From NCBI RefSeq assembly GCF_005930355.1, contig NZ_VDBO01000002.1, positions 186,001-250,000 on the forward strand: DNA of 64,000 nucleotides. Direction: 5' to 3'. The number at the start of each line of letters is the position of its first letter. The first letter of the stretch is position 1. The position numbers were made by a program, and so were the translations under genes. Shown here piece after piece: positions 62,847 through 64,000 of this stretch. Origin of the DNA: Paenibacillus sinopodophylli. GTDB taxonomy: Bacteria > Bacillota > Bacilli > Paenibacillales > Paenibacillaceae. Under the pieces are notes generated by a model. It saw only the letters and a list, made by a program, of their open reading frames with translations. It was not told where the DNA came from and did no database searches.

Positions 62847-63086
62847 ATGCGTAAATTGTTGTCGCTGCGCCACTGGCAGCAGACGTTTGTCCGTATTTTT
62901 CAATTGCTGCGGTCTAAAAACGTCTCAATGCTGGACAAGCTGATCTTCACTATTCCTGTTTTCCTCTACTGGGTACTTCCAGACGTGTTGCCGCTGCCGT
63001 TTCTGCCAGTGGATGATATTGCCGTTACGATGGTGCTCGCACAATGGTTTGCCCGTAGAATGGAGACGAAGTATAATATAAAATAA
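62847..63086 (+). CDS. Small DUF1232-like membrane protein
   Basis: The 79-residue product has a hydrophobic centre (LIFTIPVFLYWVLPDVLPLPFLP) followed by DDIAVTMVLAQWFARR, a pattern seen in DUF1232 (YkvA) proteins. It probably inserts one or two helices in the membrane. GGTGGAG lies just upstream of ATG 62847, which I prefer to the earlier in-frame start. Confidence 0.7.
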   Translation: MRKLLSLRHWQQTFVRIFQLLRSKNVSMLDKLIFTIPVFLYWVLPDVLPLPFLPVDDIAVTMVLAQWFARRMETKYNIK

Positions 63087-63130
63087 TAAAGATTGCCGCG
63101 AGGCTAATGATAAGAGGAGCTGGAATAATC

Positions 63131-63433
63131 ATGAATTGCAGAATTTCAAAAAATGCCGCAAAAGTACTACAGCTAGAGCTGGACAAGCCCGAAAACGAAG
63201 GCAAGCTGCTTCGCATTTACGTGACTCATTCACACGGCGATCACGCTCATTACGGCATGGGAATTGACGAGCCGACTGACAAGGATATTGTTGTATCAAC
63301 AGACAAAGGTATCGACGTCATTCTGGAGAAAGACAATGCTTTCTTGGACGGCGTACGCATCGATTATTTCTATGTGCCTGAAGAAGGCTTTGCCGTCACG
63401 AATCCAACCAAGGGCAACCACGGCGATCACTAG
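63131..63433 (+). CDS. HesB/IscA-like protein with histidines in place of cysteines
   Basis: This 100-residue protein follows the A-type Fe-S carrier fold (ends DGVRIDYFYVPEEGFAVTNP). In IscA three cysteines bind the cluster: one in GGCSG and two in the C-terminal CGCG. Here the first site reads THSHGDHAHYGMG (His33, 35, 38, 40) and the C terminus is GNHGDH (His97, His100). The only Cys is at position 3. It probably binds a different metal, or iron in another way. GAGGAGC lies 10 bases before ATG 63131. The gene for a DUF1450 protein follows. Confidence 0.8.
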   Translation: MNCRISKNAAKVLQLELDKPENEGKLLRIYVTHSHGDHAHYGMGIDEPTDKDIVVSTDKGIDVILEKDNAFLDGVRIDYFYVPEEGFAVTNPTKGNHGDH

Positions 63434-63468
63434 GTTTCCTTCGTATCCGGTTGAAATGGTCAGTTATT

Positions 63469-63693
63469 ATGGCAAATGACATTCGAGTTTGCGACAAATG
63501 CAAACACACCCAGTTGAAATCAATTGTACCTAAGCTGCAGAAGCTGGCGCCGGACGCAGAGATCCGCGTCGGCTGTAAATCCTATTGCGGGCCTTGTGCC
63601 CGCTACGCATTTATTTTTATTAATGGCAGATACATTAAGGCAGTAAACGAGGATGAGGCCATCGAGAAGGTCCGACCTTATATCAAGAAATAG
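63469..63693 (+). CDS. DUF1450 (YuzB-like) protein
   Basis: This protein of about 74 residues has four or five cysteines in VCDKCKHT and GCKSYCGPCARYAFIFING, the pattern of DUF1450/UPF0349 thioredoxin-like small proteins. Its function is unknown; a redox or metal role fits the cysteines. ATG 63469 is chosen on family length, since no strong ribosome site is visible; an in-frame ATG at 63451 would add six residues. It is 35 bases after the IscA-like gene. Confidence 0.75.
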   Translation: MANDIRVCDKCKHTQLKSIVPKLQKLAPDAEIRVGCKSYCGPCARYAFIFINGRYIKAVNEDEAIEKVRPYIKK

Positions 63694-63700
63694 ACGAGCC

Positions 63701-63744
63701 GACAACAGGACCTTACGAGCATTTTTTCGTAAGGTCCTGTTGTC
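63701..63744. other. Perfect 18-bp inverted repeat with T-rich loop
   Basis: Positions 63701-63718 are exactly complementary to 63727-63744 around GCATTTTT. The T run lies in the loop, not after the stem, so a standard terminator on the plus strand is doubtful; it may still end the upstream transcript. Confidence 0.6.
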
Positions 63745-63772
63745 TATCCGCTGAACCGGAAGGAGCACGAGG

Positions 63773-64000
63773 GTGGACATAACGACTCCGCAGCTGTTAT
63801 ATCATGGTACAACAAGCGATACCGTTCAATCTTTTGGGCGTAAGCTGCTCAATTCGCCATACTGGCGTCCAGGCAAGGATTTCGGAGAAGGCTTCTACAC
63901 AACGATCTCGATCGCGCAAGCGCGCAAATGGTCGCATAAGGCGGCTAAGGAATCTTGGAGTGGCAGTAAGCCGTGCGTGCTTGTTATCGAGTTCGCATCT
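63773..64000 (+). CDS. DUF3990 protein (ADP-ribosyltransferase-like fold), N-terminal part
   Basis: A reading frame from GTG 63773, with AAGGAG upstream, runs off the window end after 76 residues. It contains LYHGTTSDTVQSF and DFGEGFYTTISIAQARKW, the hallmark start of DUF3990, a family with an ADP-ribosyltransferase-like fold; the His of YHGT and the Tyr of GFYTT match positions used for NAD binding in that fold. Related genes are sometimes toxins. The rest of the gene and any partner lie outside the window. Confidence 0.75.
   Translation, partial: MDITTPQLLYHGTTSDTVQSFGRKLLNSPYWRPGKDFGEGFYTTISIAQARKWSHKAAKESWSGSKPCVLVIEFAS

Noticed and set aside
63701..63744. Transposon end or attachment site at the 18-bp inverted repeat
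   Set aside because: There is no transposase, target duplication or second copy in the window; a transcript-end hairpin is simpler.

Overview
The window looks like chromosomal DNA of a plant-polysaccharide-degrading Firmicute, most likely Paenibacillus or a close relative. The signs are strong AGGAGG-type ribosome binding sites, many GTG/TTG starts, a giant secreted enzyme with three C-terminal SLH repeats, YesM/YesN-type two-component regulators beside sugar ABC transporters, LutABC, a preQ1-I riboswitch before queCDEF, and a TPP riboswitch before thiD. This assignment is inference; no rRNA or other marker gene is present. I see no tRNA, rRNA, CRISPR array, phage or intact insertion sequence.

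Positions 1-24700 are a carbohydrate-uptake region. The tail of a sugar isomerase and a Gfo/Idh/MocA oxidoreductase are followed by a chemoreceptor on the minus strand. Next is a 3052-residue cell-wall-anchored enzyme with a GH-A-type barrel, two GH43 domains and many binding modules. Then come an ABC importer resembling the YtfQRT-YjfF furanose importer and a sensor kinase, AraC-type response regulator and lipoprotein made of two fused sugar-binding domains. An aldo/keto reductase and an iron-type alcohol dehydrogenase follow on the minus strand.

Positions 24800-39000 hold an unusual ArsR-type regulator and a full L-rhamnose pathway: isomerase, kinase, fused aldolase/dehydrogenase, a DeoR regulator and an ASRT-family small protein. 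It continues into lutABC and a FadR-type regulator. Rhamnose would be isomerised, phosphorylated and cleaved to DHAP and L-lactaldehyde, the aldehyde oxidised to L-lactate, and LutABC would oxidise that to pyruvate. A rhamnogalacturonan-acetylesterase-like protein nearby suggests pectin (rhamnogalacturonan I) as the source. A frameshifted DJ-1/PfpI gene follows.

Positions 39700-64000 are mostly housekeeping and small conserved genes: queCDEF, thiD, ypsA, a secreted SLH-like protein, an MFS exporter with an ArsR regulator and palindromic operator, a diguanylate cyclase, a gene with an SOS-like box, an orphan CuA protein, glgC with a cytosolic GH13 enzyme, glutamate racemase beside an M14 peptidase, an IscA-like protein whose cysteines are replaced by histidines, and the start of a DUF3990 (ADP-ribosyltransferase-like) gene.

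The least explained items are the tandem binding-protein lipoprotein in the two-component operon, a 32-base motif shared by the rhaEW and lutR upstream regions, a dispersed intergenic repeat of about 61 bases in three copies, and the His-substituted IscA-like protein.
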